This document shows, one piece after another, positions 12,444 to 23,016 of a stretch of 64,000 nucleotides of DNA (position 1 is the first letter of the stretch; every line of letters begins with the position of its first letter). Position numbers and translations under genes: made by a program. The notes under the pieces are model-generated. The model saw nothing but the letters and a program-made list of their open reading frames with translations, did not search any database and had not been told where the DNA came from. The stretch is taken from NCBI GenBank assembly GCA_033807775.1, contig CM066325.1, positions 19,897,301-19,961,300 of the forward strand, in the 5' to 3' direction. Origin of the DNA: Saussurea involucrata. Taxonomy: Eukaryota > Streptophyta > Magnoliopsida > Asterales > Asteraceae.

Positions 12444-12700
12444 GAAGGTTCATGTAAGGAGCGTAACAATTTAAGAGAACGTGAGGAGCACCGCCCATGT
12501 ACAAAATCACATGTGATTCACAACACAAGGACTAAAACTCATATGTGATTAACATTTTGGACACGCGCGGTTTGTCCCGCGGTTTGCAAAAGCGTGCGGT
12601 TTGTCCCGCGGTTTGTGTTGTGAATCACATGTGATTTTGTACATGGGCGGTGCTCCTCACGTTCTCTTAAATTGTTACGCTCCTCATTTGAACCCGACCC
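12443..12700. mobile_element. Fold-back (MITE-like) element in a TA/GA microsatellite
   Basis: An arm of about 85 bases beginning GTTCATGTAAGGAGCGTAAC (12448) returns as its near-perfect reverse complement ending near 12693. The loop holds two copies of GCGGTTTGTCCCGCGGTTTG. It is flanked by (TA)n(GA)n on the left and (TA)n on the right. A fragment of the same family is at 22590-22670. Confidence 0.85.
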
Positions 12701-12734
12701 TATATATATATATATAGAGAGAGGGGGGGGGGGA

Positions 12735-12866
12735 AAGTTCAAATGAAAACTCAATTTTCATTGTGCACGTGAGGACAAATCTAGGTCACTGAGAATAAAA
12801 GTAATAGATGGTATGAATCTTTATTATCTTCTTACCTTAACTTTTATTCTCTCACGATCCTTCATA
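12735..12866. repeat. Duplicated pieces of neighbouring hairpin elements
   Basis: 12735-12785 repeats the outer end of the element at 12927, and 12787-12866 repeats the right end of the element at 12139-12385. The region appears to have grown by exchange or template switching between neighbouring microsatellite-flanked elements. Confidence 0.8.
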
Positions 12867-12878
12867 TATATAGATATA

Positions 12879-12926
<48 letters not shown>

Positions 12927-12929
<3 letters not shown>

Positions 12930-14396
12930 GTTCAAATGAAAACTCAATTTTCATTGTGCACGTGAGGACAAATCTAGGTCACTTCATCTCTATTGATCCA
13001 ACAATTCATATTAAATAGAGTGTTTAATTATAATTATTAATTAAGGTGATTAGGGGTAAAAATGGAAGATAATTTAAACTCACACCTACCATGTTTGACT
13101 TTTTATTTTCTTTTTTAATTAAAAACTTTTACCTCCTAAAAATCTTAAAATAAATTATCTTAAAAATTAGTAATATTATAATCAATCAAATTACATCAAA
13201 AAACGAGAATTTCGTGCTATTCGATATGACATCCATCTCGATATAGTTTTTTTGTTGTTTTAACCGTTTTTACGTGAAATGTCATATATGTGTTATATTC
13301 ATTATGAATATTTATGTACGTTCAAGTGTGTACAACATCTCGACACCGTAAGTCCGTAAGTCGACATCACCTTCTACAACACTTTCTTCAACGTCGTAAG
13401 CATCGTGTTCTTCATTACCGTAACCCAACACCCATCGAGATGAATCGGGAACCTATCGAGTTTCGGTTGTGAACCGAGGAACAAAAGAGAGTGTGTCACG
13501 TCTCCACACCTTCATGGGTCACTAATGTATTATTCATCATGAATAATGTATCATTCAGTATGAATAATACATCATTCAGAGTGAATAATACATGATTCAT
13601 GAATTTGTGTATTATTCATCCTGAATGTTGTATAATTCATCATAAATAATGTATTATTCATCATAAATAGTGAATGAACGTTCACCTTTGTTCTTCATAC
13701 TGAATGTGGACACCTGGAGATGTGCATACATATTCATAATGATTAAAACCAAGTTTCGGTTATGAATCGGAGAACAAAAGAGAGTGCGTCATGTGTCCAC
13801 GCCTTCACGGGTCATTCATATATTATTCATCATGAATAATACAACATTCAAGGTGAATAATACATGATTCATGATAAATAATACATGAATTATGAACTCG
13901 TGTATTATTCATCCTAAATGTTGTATTATTCATTTTGAATACTGTATTATTCGTCATGAATATTGAATGAACGTTCCCCTTTGTTATTCACATTTTGGAC
14001 ACATGAAACGTGCATACATATTCATAATGAATATAACACATACATAGCATTTCACGTAAAAACGATTAAAATGAAGAAAAAAACTATATCGAGATGGATG
14101 TCATATCGAAGAGCACGAAATTCTCGTTTTTTGATGTAATTTGTTTGATTAAAATATTAGTAATTTTTAAGATAAATTATTTTAAACTTTAAGAGGGTAA
14201 AAAAAATTTAATTAAAAAAAAAATAAAAAGTCAAATATGGTAGACGTTGATTCAAATTTTCATATTTGTCCCTAATCACTTCTCAATTGATTTCATTATG
14301 TTTTAACCATTGATTAGTTTTCTAAGTTTTGATCAATGACTAATATTGGTCCTCACGTACAGAATGAAAAATGAGTTTTCATTTGAACCCACCCCT
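12927..14396. mobile_element. Large fold-back element (1.47 kb) with about 350 bp arms
   Basis: The left arm starts GGAAGTTCAAATGAAAACTC and the right arm ends GAGTTTTCATTTGAACCCAC. Complementarity continues to about 13280 and 14045, including the inner block AAACGAGAATTTCGTGC and its inverse. The arms sit against (TA)n/(GA)n tracts. The centre contains two diverged direct repeats (about 13458-13745 and 13752-14030) packed with TATTATTCATCATGAATAAT-type palindromic words. There is no open frame of note. Confidence 0.82.
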
Positions 14397-14667
14397 ATAT
14401 ATATATATATATATGGAGCATAATTTGTAAACCGATTTTATTTTGTGATTTATGTAAACCAATCTAGGTCGTCCATTATCTTGATCGACGCTTGAAAAAT
14501 TTCCGGAATTAAATTTATTTAAAAAAATAGGGAAAGAGTATTTTGGGAATAGGTCATAATTTTTTTAAGTTTACATTTTATTAATTAATTTGTATTTATC
14601 TATTTATGGTTAGAATATATCCTTAATCATCTTCATATTTTTCCCATTCTCTCTCTCTCTCTCTCTC
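14397..14667. other. AT-rich stretch ending in a (CT)n tract
   Basis: I see no gene. It starts with (TA)n and ends in a 20 bp CT run into which the next element inserted; the CT tract resumes at 18586. Confidence 0.6.
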
Positions 14668-14920
14668 TGTTAGGTCTCATAATGCTAGTTGAATAGAAGT
14701 TCAGGGACTGTTTATGACAACTTGTGTAACTATTCCTTATGGGATATAAATACTATCTTTTTGTTTAGAATTAGGGTTAATGACCTAATTAGCTAGATAA
14801 TCACCTTTGTACGGCTACTCCAAGTTTACATCTTTTCTGCAATTAATCAAGTGAGATTTATGACTGTTTGAATGCAATTGTGTTGATTTAATCTTATGCA
14901 CTTGACATCTGGGATCCACA
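14668..14920 (+). repeat. 5' LTR of the gag-only element
   Basis: TGTTAGG..GATCCACA, 253 bp. It includes GGGATATAAATACTATC (near 14740), a TATA-like sequence. Confidence 0.9.
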
Positions 14921-14922
14921 AT

Positions 14923-14934
14923 TGGTATCAGAGC
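14923..14934 (+). promoter_or_regulatory. Primer binding site (initiator Met-tRNA)
   Basis: TGGTATCAGAGC lies two bases after the left LTR. Confidence 0.92.
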
Positions 14935-15361
14935 AAAAAGACGAAAGATCCAAAGGTAAAATTCTCAATCTTGAGTCATTCCAGTTTTTGTCGACTGTTT
15001 CTTTGAAAAAGTTCAATCTTTGTCTTTGATTTCTGTGTTAAAATCAAAATTGATGTTAAAGAAAGTGTTCCCATTATGTTTCTAGAGTTTTATTAATTCT
15101 TGGAACACTTTTGGGTAATTTGTTGTTCATCGATTTTGAGTTTTTGCAATTCTGGGCTTTCAACCCTCTGTTCTTTTAAAAATTCTTGATTTTTGCTCAT
15201 AAAGTGGGTTAAGATTCGAATTAGCTAGGTGTTTGTGCTATTTTGGTTGTTTTTGTGGTACTAAAAGTGTTTGCAGAAGTCTCCCAAAGCAATCAAGACC
15301 AAACAATGAGTTTTGCACTTCCGGGTACGTATTGTTTCTGGTCAGAGTTTGAATACGGGAC

Positions 15362-15640
15362 TTGAAAAGTTTGAGTCCCGGATTCCTTTGTTTCCCGCAT
15401 TCTCATACCGGATCCCGGACTAATACCGGGTCCGTTCCTGACTCCGGGTCGTTTATCGGAATTGTTTGTTTACCGGATCTCATTCCGGTTCCGGACGAGT
15501 CCCGGTTCCGCACTTACCGGGTTTCAATACCGGATCCTATACCGGTTCCGGTCTCTCCTACCCCGGTTTCACTTTTTCCGGACCTAGTCCCGATCCCAAT
15601 CCGGTTCCGGATCTCATCTGTTCTGGACTTTGCATCTGCA
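15362..15640 (+). repeat. Degenerate CCGGTTCCGGA repeats in the leader
   Basis: The untranslated leader contains many variants of CCGGTTCCGG, CCGGATCC and CCGGGT. Its open frame of about 118 codons is rich in Pro, Asp, Ser and Val only because of this repeat; I do not regard it as a gene. Confidence 0.8.
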
Positions 15641-15848
15641 TGTTTTAGTTCTCTTATTTCTTATCAGTTTAAGTTCCTTCCTCGTTTCTCAGTGTTTACT
15701 TTCTTTAATTATAGTTAAGTCACTCATTGTTACCCACTTGAGCTTAGAAATACTTTATTTCACTCACTCCCTTAGGATCTTGCGTTAGAACACTTGTTTT
15801 ACCTTTGGATCACTACAATCGTCTTACGATCACTCAAGTGCCCGAAAT

Positions 15849-17819
15849 ATGAACACTTAAGACGCGCTAGCAATAGGATCTGAACTCAAACTGTCGATCC
15901 TGTACCGAGGGGAGTATAACTTATGGAAAGACCGCTTCATGTGTTTTATCGAGACCAAGCCTCTCTACGATGCGATCTTGCGATCGTTGAACCAAGGACC
16001 AGTTACTCATCCAATGATGGATGTCTAAGCACAAGAAGGCGGACCCTCAGCTCAACGGGTGGTCAAACCATATGACAAGCTGACTCGTGAAGAAAAGAGG
16101 AAAGTAGATGGCGATAGGCTGGCTAAGACGTACCTCATCTACAGTCTTCCAAATAGTATCTACTGCAGCATTGACAGTCAGAAAGACACGACTAAAGGAA
16201 TATGGGATCAACTGGCGAAAATTATGCAAGGTAGTTGAGAGGGGAACCAGATGAAGATAACCAGCTGCCTTACTTGATATGAAGCGTTCAAGGCCAGACG
16301 AAGGGAATCACTCGCGCTAACTGAGACTTACGAAAGATTTTGCACGCTCATCAATGATCTTCATAAAAACAACATCTTTAAGACGAACACAGATAACAAC
16401 ATCAAGTTCTTGAACAACATTCAGCCTGAATGGAAGGGATTTGTCCTCCATGTTCGTCACAATCGTTCTTTAGAGAATGTTCCGCTGCATGAACTCTACG
16501 AGATGCTGCTACAAGATGAAGATGATGTTCGTGAACTCATGGGAGATCATAAGTCTGGTGAAAAGACCAAAGAAGACCCTCTTGCTCTCATCTCTCACAA
16601 AAAGGACAAACACGCCCAACGAAGCTCTTATCGAGAAGAAGCTCATAGTGAGATTGAGCATGAGGATGAAGAACCTGAAAGTGATTCTGACCCCGAGCTT
16701 GATGGAATCAAGAAAGCTGTTGCCTTACTCACCAGGGAGTACGCAAGGAAGAAATTCTTCAAAAAGCCATCCAACAACAACCAGCGTTACTCCACCAACA
16801 CGAAGCGCCGAGACTACCTAGACAAGTATGAAGGGAAGAGAAAGACAGATGAAGGAAGGAAGAAGAATAATGAAGGCAGGAAGTCTGAAGGAAAGTTTGA
16901 CGAGCAAGAAGATGACGTTCCGGTAAAGTGTTATAATTGTGGAAGGCGTGGCCACTTTGCTAAAGATTGTCGGAAACCCGTAGTACGCAATGCTGAGTAC
17001 TACAAGAACAAGATGTTGGTGGCAAGGCAGAAAGAAGCTGGTAAAGCCTTGCTGGTAGAAGATGACCACTGGCTCGTCTTGAGTGAAGATGAAGAGGAAG
17101 AAGTTGAATCTCATATGTGCTACACTGGCACTCAGCCCGAAGAATCCGACACTGAAGATAAATCTTCAAGCAAGAATGAGGAGAAAGCCGAATGTCAGGT
17201 ATGTGCTTCCTCTAATACTAAACTTATCGATCAGATGCAAGTCATGGTGCGTACCTTAGACTCCTTTAAACAAAAGATTAAAGCCAAAGACGCCCAAATA
17301 ACTAAGCTAGAAGTTGATGCTAAAATCAAATACGACACCATAGCCAAGCTAACTATTGAAAAGGCTGAAAATAAGTGCGTGATAGAGAACTATCAAACCG
17401 AATGCTCAGCCATTTCAAAAAGAGCAGAATCCTTAGAGACCCAACTATCTGAATTCACAGAAAAATTAGAAAAGTCTCAGAAGGAGTATAGCAAGAGTGT
17501 TGTAATTCAAGAAAAAGTTCAAAAACAAAATGAGTTGTTGACTAACAAGCTTAAGGATCTAGAATTCAAACTTTACAAACTCGGTCAATCGGAACAAACC
17601 ATTCATTTGAATAAACCGAAGGAATTCAAGTATTACAACTCTCTTTGGGGACTCGGATATGATAATCCGTGTTACCTAAATAAAATCTTATCAAAGGTTC
17701 CCACCCTTTATGAGTTCAACCTTTTGGGACTAGATAAGAAATACCCTGAGTATAAGATCAAGTGGACTAAACTGTCACAGAAAGATGAGGAAGAGGAAGA
17801 TCACAAACGCCAAACATGA
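15849..17819 (+). pseudogene. gag: gag of the copia-type element, with in-frame stops
   Basis: Capsid-type protein of a Ty1/copia retrotransposon. The frame that ends at 17819 can be followed back to an ATG at 15849, but stops occur at 15858 and near 16027, 16236 and 16275. The last 469 codons (from 16410) are open. The conserved gag region covers the part with IYCSIDSQKDTTKGIWDQL (about 16150-16215). The CCHC knuckle, CYNCGRRGHFAKDC, is at about 16927-16968. An acidic segment and a long Lys/Glu/Gln-rich coiled-coil-like tail follow. Such tailed gags are typical of the Sirevirus/SIRE group. No pol follows. The upstream half is broken, so this copy cannot make full-length gag. Confidence 0.85.
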
Positions 17820-17856
17820 ATTCCTCTACCAAGAGTAGGGGAAAAGCCTGAAACTG

Positions 17857-18231
17857 TTGGACACTAATTCGGAAAATGAACCACCTCGAAAAAATATAAA
17901 TGTACAGGTTCCTTTCGTGTATGAAAAACTCAATGCTTCTTACTTGAAAAACAAAACTCCTTACCTCTCAAATGATTACTTCAACATCTGCTCACTTGCC
18001 AAAACTTTGGAAACCCCAGTACCAGTTGAGGCAACACCAGATGTAGGATCTAATGGTCAGTCGGAGTTCAAACAATATGTTCCACCTCTGATTTTGGAAA
18101 ACATTATTTTCCGACTCGAAGAGTCAATTGTGCGGGACAAGGATGCTTTTGACACGGAAAGAACTGTACGTTTATCCACTTTACACGAACTCAAACAGAA
18201 AAAAACCGAATCATTATCCGAATCAGAATGA
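17857..18231 (+). pseudogene. Detached C-terminal gag-like fragment
   Basis: An open frame of about 124 codons in a different frame from gag, 37 bases after it. It is hydrophilic and ends in an acidic, coiled-coil-like stretch (ELKQKKTESLSESE). A further frame, KTKIASLTSRLSALAAEALT, reads on to the purine tract. It may be a frameshifted remainder of the gag tail or what is left where pol was lost. No catalytic motif is visible. Confidence 0.5.
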
Positions 18232-18334
18232 ACGAGTTATAAAACCAAGATTGCTAGTTTGACTTCTAGACTGTCCGCCTTGGCGGCAGAGGCTCTAACG
18301 GAAAAGATGGCTAAGGAAAGTCAAATGGGGAGAT

Positions 18335-18585
18335 TGTTAGGTCTCATAATGCTAGTTGAATAGAAGTTCAGGGACTGTTTATGACAACTTATGTAACTAA
18401 CCCTTATGGGATATAAATACTGTCTTTTTGTTTAGAATTAGGGTTAATGACCTAATTAGCTAGATAATCACCTTTGTACGGCTACTCCAAGTTTACATCT
18501 TTTCTACAATTAATCAAGTGAGATTTATGACTGTTTGAATGCAATTGTATTGATTTAATCTTATGCACTTGATATCTAGGATCCT
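18335..18585 (+). repeat. 3' LTR of the gag-only element
   Basis: It is about 96% identical to 14668-14920 by eye (for example TTGTGTAACTATTCC against TTATGTAACTAACCC). Purine tract AAATGGGGAGAT precedes it. The terminal CACA of the left LTR is absent and the sequence runs straight into CT repeats. Confidence 0.88.
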
Positions 18586-18654
18586 CTCTTTCTCTCTCTC
18601 TCTCTCACACACACATAAATTCGGCGACCACCATCTCCACCACCATCTATACGC

Positions 18655-19481
18655 TGTTAATGCCAAAAATCGCCCAAAATAACAACTTAAGGTTGATGTG
18701 GACTTTTAACAACTAAAGAAACGTATCTCAAGACCAAGCAACACAATCGCAAGGAAAAATCAAATAAGACAAGAGATTTGGTGACACGGAAAACCCAAAA
18801 ACGAAGGAAAAAACCGCGGTCGACTTGTGAGAGTCGACGGTGCACTATTGTCGCCAAATAGGGGCGAAAGTCCTTTTATAACAGGTGTTTTGTGTACAAC
18901 AGATTACAAGTAAATGTAGAAATAAACTTAGTCGTGTGTAAAAGTCGTGTGTCGTGTGTAAATCGTGCGAAAAAGTCTGATGTCGTGCGGTTCGAACTGC
19001 TGTCGTGCGAAGGCTGCTTTAGCGATATTCGTTCGAATGCTCTATAGATTGATGTGTTTTCGATGTGTAATAGCTTAGAAGCAGACGAAGCAGATGTTGA
19101 CTCGGTTAGTCTCTTTTTCGGTTGTAGAGCAGGTCTTTATATAGCTTTCGCTGGTCATTAAATGTGTCTTTATGGCTTGCTTCGTAACCACTGTCGGGCT
19201 TTTAATGCCATTGATGACTTGTCCGTTACTGGCCGTTTGCACTATGAATGCTCGTAGACCTGCATTAATGAACAAAAGAAACGGGTGTTGACTGTCAACG
19301 GTTAGTGTAATCGTACGACCGTCTTAAGTCTCGGACGTCGGTCGTACGTTCATAAAACGTACGAACGAGTACTCGTCCGCAAACAACTTGTAAGACTGTA
19401 TCTTAAAACAAGAGTGGTCCTATGAAAGTGTTATTCGAGTTTTCTACCGTCGGTCGTGAGGTATGATTTTTTACCCAAACA
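18655..19481 (-). mobile_element. Solo LTR (827 bp) of the 56-58 kb LTR family
   Basis: Read on the minus strand it runs TGTTTGGGTAAAAAATCA .. GGCATTAACA. Flanking pentamers are TACGC (18650-18654) and TATGC (19482-19486), 4 of 5 identical. No primer site or interior adjoins it, so it is a solo LTR. The terminal 60 bases and the GTCGCCAAATAGGGGCGA block match the LTRs at 56579-58054. A TATA-like TATATAAAG lies near 19138 on the minus strand. Confidence 0.85.
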
Positions 19482-19486
19482 TATGC

Positions 19487-20490
19487 CGACGAACACCATC
19501 TCCACCTCCATCTCTACGCTGACGACCACTATCTCCACCACCATATGTCGTTCTTGTGACCCCTACCCTTTTTCTTCTCCCTCTTTCAGTTTCGGCGCCC
19601 CCTCATAGTCATATCAAGCTTCGACGACAACCTATCTTTGACAGAAACTCCAGCAAAAACTCCATCTCGTCACCGTGTCTTTCATTGGTTGCCAGATTCA
19701 GAACCTTTGATCGAACATACCCCGATAGAGGATCTAGGTTGTATCCCCATTTGTGTTCATGTTTCATAGTTTTTAGAGTGTCAAATCGGCGGAAAACGGA
19801 AGTGTGGATTTTCATAGTTTCATAGTTTTTAGAGTCGCGATTTTCATAGTTTTCACTTTTCAACCCTGTTTCATAGTTTTATAACCTTGATTCTACCATG
19901 TTTCATAGTTTCCAGACTCACAATTCTATCATTTTTATACTTTTCAGATTCATGATTTTCATAGTTTTCAACTCTGTTTTATAGTTTTCTACCCTAATTC
20001 TACTTTGTTTCATAGTTTTCAGACTCGCGATTTTGTAAATGGTTATGAAATTAAGAAATTGATAATTTTTAAAAAAATTGAATTATTCCTAAAAATTTAT
20101 AGGCCGTTATATATGGTAGCCGAATTATTATTGAAAATATAAATTAATTCTAAAATTATAAATTTAGAGAAAAAGATTCAAATACCCTTAATTTACAACA
20201 TTCACTCCATTATTTTGGTTTACAAAGGATATGCATTAGATATATTGGTTTAATGTTGATCCTTTGTAAACCTCCCCAAGACCAAGACCCTAAATCTAGG
20301 CATCCATCAATTCAAATTTTTTTCTTTTTTTGCGATAATTACATAAATAAAAGGATATATATTATTGTCTTTTTCTTTTTACCAGATTATGAAATGATCT
20401 TTTATTCTTCCCAAAAAATAAGCTGAATTTACATATTGCATCATCGAAATAAAAGCCCTTCAGAGAATGATGACCAGAATTGAAATCATA
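19487..20490. other. Intergenic, with TTTCATAGTTTT repeats
   Basis: At about 19763-20030 the word TTTCATAGTTTTCAGACTC and shorter forms recur many times in diverged tandem fashion. The remainder is AT-rich. I see no gene. Confidence 0.7.
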
Positions 20491-21164
20491 ACTTCATATA
20501 GGGTTGTAAACGAACCGAACGTTAAGCAAATCGTTCGTGAATTGTTCGGCGGGAAGTTCGTTTATGTTCGTTTATTTAATAAATGAACGAACATGAACAC
20601 GTTTTTTTGTTCGTTTAGTTAAATGAACGAACATGAACAATGGTCTCGTCCGTTCATTTATGTTCGTGAACGTTCATTCATTTATGTTCGTTAATGTTCA
20701 TTCGTTTACGTTCGTTTATGTTTGTTCATATATAAACATATTTATATAATATATAATTAATGTGTGAAATCATCAATTAAATTGATCTTTTAGAATTTAT
20801 TTTTCATACCTCTTAAGTTAACCCGGTTTTTCATTTTGTTAAGGTATTTTTTACGAACGAAATGATGAGTATGGTGGTTGTTTTTTGTTCATTTGGGTTC
20901 GTTCGTTTATGTTCATTTAAGTTCGTTCGTTTACGTTCGTTTACGTTCATTTAAGTTCGTTCGTTTACGTTCGTTAACTCTTAATGAACAAACATAAACG
21001 AACACGAACAAACAAAAATTCTTAACGAACGAACATGAACACAAAAAATCTCGTTCGTTTACCGTTCGTGTTCGAGTCTTTCTCTTTCTTTTGGAGTGAA
21101 AACAGTAATTGAAATGAGTCATTTCACGGATAATGCTTACCGAGGAAAAAGATACTTTAGCATT

Positions 21165-21645
21165 ACTACTACCAGACAAGAAGAGTTCAGCCTTACCCAG
21201 TTCTTTCTATTTATCCCTTATTCAGATAGAATCGAAGCTATTTAACAGAGGAACATAAGCCAACTCCCAACTCTCATTAGCGAAGCGTTAGTAGCAATCT
21301 TTCTATCAATTACTTTCCTTGCCATCTTGATTGCCGCTCCGCACCTTACCTTTCTTTCCGGAAAAGAATTTCACCCTCACTCATCCCATCTCCCCTTCCT
21401 CCAACTGCGCTTACACCGAAAGTGACAAGAGCTTCTTCTTTTTTCACAGCTTCTTCAACTTGAACGGATTCGATTCCGAACCTTTTGAGTAACTATAGTG
21501 ATTCCTTCCCTTTCTCTTCCTAGAATGGGCAGAGAGCCAGGTGCTCTTATTTTACGACGGTAGGGACGATTGCTTCCATTACTGACCAGAAAGACACCAA
21601 ATTCTCCTTTAGGTGCTTCAACTGCGGTATAAGTAGAAGGAGAGT
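21165..21645 (-). other. Organelle-derived insert inside the hAT element
   Basis: This block is neither AT-rich nor built from the element's GTTCG words. Its minus-strand 5' end encodes a piece of mitochondrial nad7. The rest (purine-rich minus strand, no long frame) looks like plant mitochondrial non-coding DNA, but only the nad7 part is recognised. The left border is approximate. Confidence 0.6.
21537..21644 (-). pseudogene. nad7: Mitochondrial nad7 fragment (NADH dehydrogenase subunit 7)
   Basis: The minus strand translates without interruption to about 35 residues that include YTAVEAPKGEFGVF and NGSNRPYRRKIRAP, a highly conserved stretch near the C-terminus of the 49 kDa-type subunit of respiratory complex I, encoded by plant mitochondrial nad7. 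Similarity stops abruptly after RAPG; what follows does not continue the protein. This may be an exon edge in nad7 or a junction made during capture. As a nuclear fragment it has no start, no targeting sequence and no role in respiration. Confidence 0.85.
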
Positions 21646-21730
21646 TCGTTTGTTCGGTTAAGTTAAACGAACGAACATGAACAAGCTTCCATTCGTGTTC
21701 GTTTGGTTTGTTTACGGCCCTAACTTCATA

Positions 21731-21940
21731 AGGATAGAGTTTTAAAGTGTTTTTGGTATGCAGACAAAATAAGACAGAATGCGAAAATCGGTGCAGAGAG
21801 GTGTGTGAGGTAGGTTCTAGCTTATGTTTAATTAATATTTTATGTCAAAAAATTATTATCCTTATTTTTGAATAAAAAAGACATGTGGAATATTTTTTTA
21901 GAGAGCGTCTCTTGCTTTTTTAGTAGAAACCTATATATAT
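21731..21940. other. AT-rich intergenic stretch
   Basis: No gene is seen; it ends with a short TATATATATA tract that borders the next hairpin element. Confidence 0.6.
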
Positions 21941-22188
21941 AGGGTCAGGTTTAAGGAAAAACCTCAAAAAATGGAAAACTTAAGAACACCCTAGGGGCCC
22001 TTCATCTGGACAGTGTGCATTTGTGCATGCAGGTAATTTATAACATGCACAAATGCATAATGCACTTGTGCATAAAAACCAAAAAGTCAACTTAATTTAC
22101 CTGTATGCACAAATGCATACCGTCCAGATGAAGGGCTCCTAGGGTGTTCTTCAGTTTTCCATTGTTTTGAGGTTTTCCCTTGAACCTC
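21941..22188. mobile_element. Fold-back MITE between TA and CT/TA tracts
   Basis: AGGGTCAGGTTTAAGGAAAAAC at the left is inverted as GTTTTCCCTTGAACCT at the right. The inner arms CACCCTAGGGGCCCTTCATC and GATGAAGGGCTCCTAGGGTG pair, as do GTGCATTTGTGCATGCAG and its inverse. A second member is at 22688-22965. Confidence 0.88.
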
Positions 22189-22210
22189 TCTCTCTCTCTA
22201 TCTCTCTCTT

Positions 22211-22242
<32 letters not shown>

Positions 22243-22279
22243 TACATAATTACATATATAATTGATCATATGTAAGTGC

Positions 22280-22484
22280 GGTGAAGAATCGTGTGAGAAC
22301 TTGAGTTAACGTGAGAAACATGAGAAGTGGATCTGAACTCTTGATCACTTTAATCTCAAGCTCAACCATGAATCGCGTTTGATACAAGGATTGATCCAGT
22401 GTATCTCATTTTAACGTGCATTAAACGGTTGATAACCAATTTCCATGTTTTTCATTTAACTCAACTTCTCATCAGAACCCAACC
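22280..22484. mobile_element. Fold-back element between TA tracts
   Basis: The left arm GAACTTGAGTTAACGTGAGA is imperfectly complementary to the right arm TTTAACTCAACTTCTCATCAG. (TA)n lies on both sides (22225-22245 and 22485-22502). It may be related to 12139-12385, which also has a GGTTGGGTTC-type outer end. Confidence 0.6.
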
Positions 22485-22589
22485 ATATATATATATATAT
22501 ATAGTATAACTTGCCTATTTATTTTCAAATAAGTTGTTCAATAGAGAAAAAGTTTAAATTGCAAAGTTTTAAATGCGTGTATATATATA

Positions 22590-22687
22590 GAGAGAAAGGT
22601 TCAAACGAGAACGCTAACTATTTAAGAAAACAATAAATCATGTGCAAAATCACATGTGAACAACACCCTGGTAGCCCTTCAAACATG
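22590..22687. repeat. Fragment of the 12443-12700 hairpin family
   Basis: GTTCAAACGAGAACGCTAAC, then GTGCAAAATCACATGTGA, matches one arm of the other element. It is joined to a 20 bp duplicate of the next element's ACACCCTGGTAGCCCTTCA. Confidence 0.6.
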
Positions 22688-22965
22688 TAGGGTCAGGTTC
22701 AGGGGAAAACCTAAAAAAACGGAAAACTGAACAACACCCTGGTAGCCCTTCATTTGGATGGTATGCGTTTGTGCATACAAGTAATTTGTAACATGCACAT
22801 GTGCATATGCACAAATGCATAATGCACGTGTGCATAAAAAACCCAAAAACAACTTAATTTACTTGTATGCACAAGTGCATACCGTCCAGATGAAGGGCTA
22901 CCAATGGTAGCCGACCATGGTGTTGCTCAATTTTCTATTTTTTTGAGGTTTTCCCTGAACCTCTC
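22688..22965. mobile_element. Second member of the AGGGTCAGGTT fold-back family
   Basis: It has the same outer ends and the same paired GTGCATACAAGTAA/TTACTTGTATGCAC inner arms as 21941-22188, followed by CT and then TA repeats. Non-coding. Confidence 0.88.
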
Positions 22966-22974
22966 ACTCCCTCC

Positions 22975-23016
<42 letters not shown>

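Larger units (their letters stand above)
14668..18585 (+). mobile_element. Short-LTR Ty1/copia-type element carrying only gag (TR-GAG type)
   Basis: It has LTRs of about 250 bp at both ends (TGTTAGGTCTCATAATGCTA..), a Met-tRNA primer site at 14923, a purine tract before the right LTR and a gag-type coding region with a CCHC zinc knuckle, but no protease, integrase or reverse transcriptase. At 3.9 kb it fits the terminal-repeat-with-gag class that depends on autonomous relatives. It sits inside a CT microsatellite, so its target duplication cannot be recognised. The right LTR lacks the last few bases seen in the left one. Confidence 0.9.
20499..21722. mobile_element. Non-autonomous hAT-type element with captured organelle DNA
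   Basis: ACTTCATA flanks it on both sides (20491-20498 and 21723-21730), a perfect 8 bp target duplication as made by hAT transposases. The inverted ends are TAGGGTTGTAAACGAACC and TAGGGCCGTAAACAAACC. Both sub-terminal zones are filled with many copies, in both orientations, of GTTCGTTTATGTTCG-type words. There is no transposase. The right-centre (about 21165-21645) is unlike the rest in base composition and carries mitochondrial sequence. Confidence 0.9.

Noticed and set aside
15362..15718. 118-codon frame in the gag-only element leader
   Set aside because: It is a by-product of CCGGTTCCGG repeats.
14411..20275. A single large TA-flanked hairpin element split by later insertions
   Set aside because: Only short GTAAACC-type matches link the two sides; the pairing is too weak.
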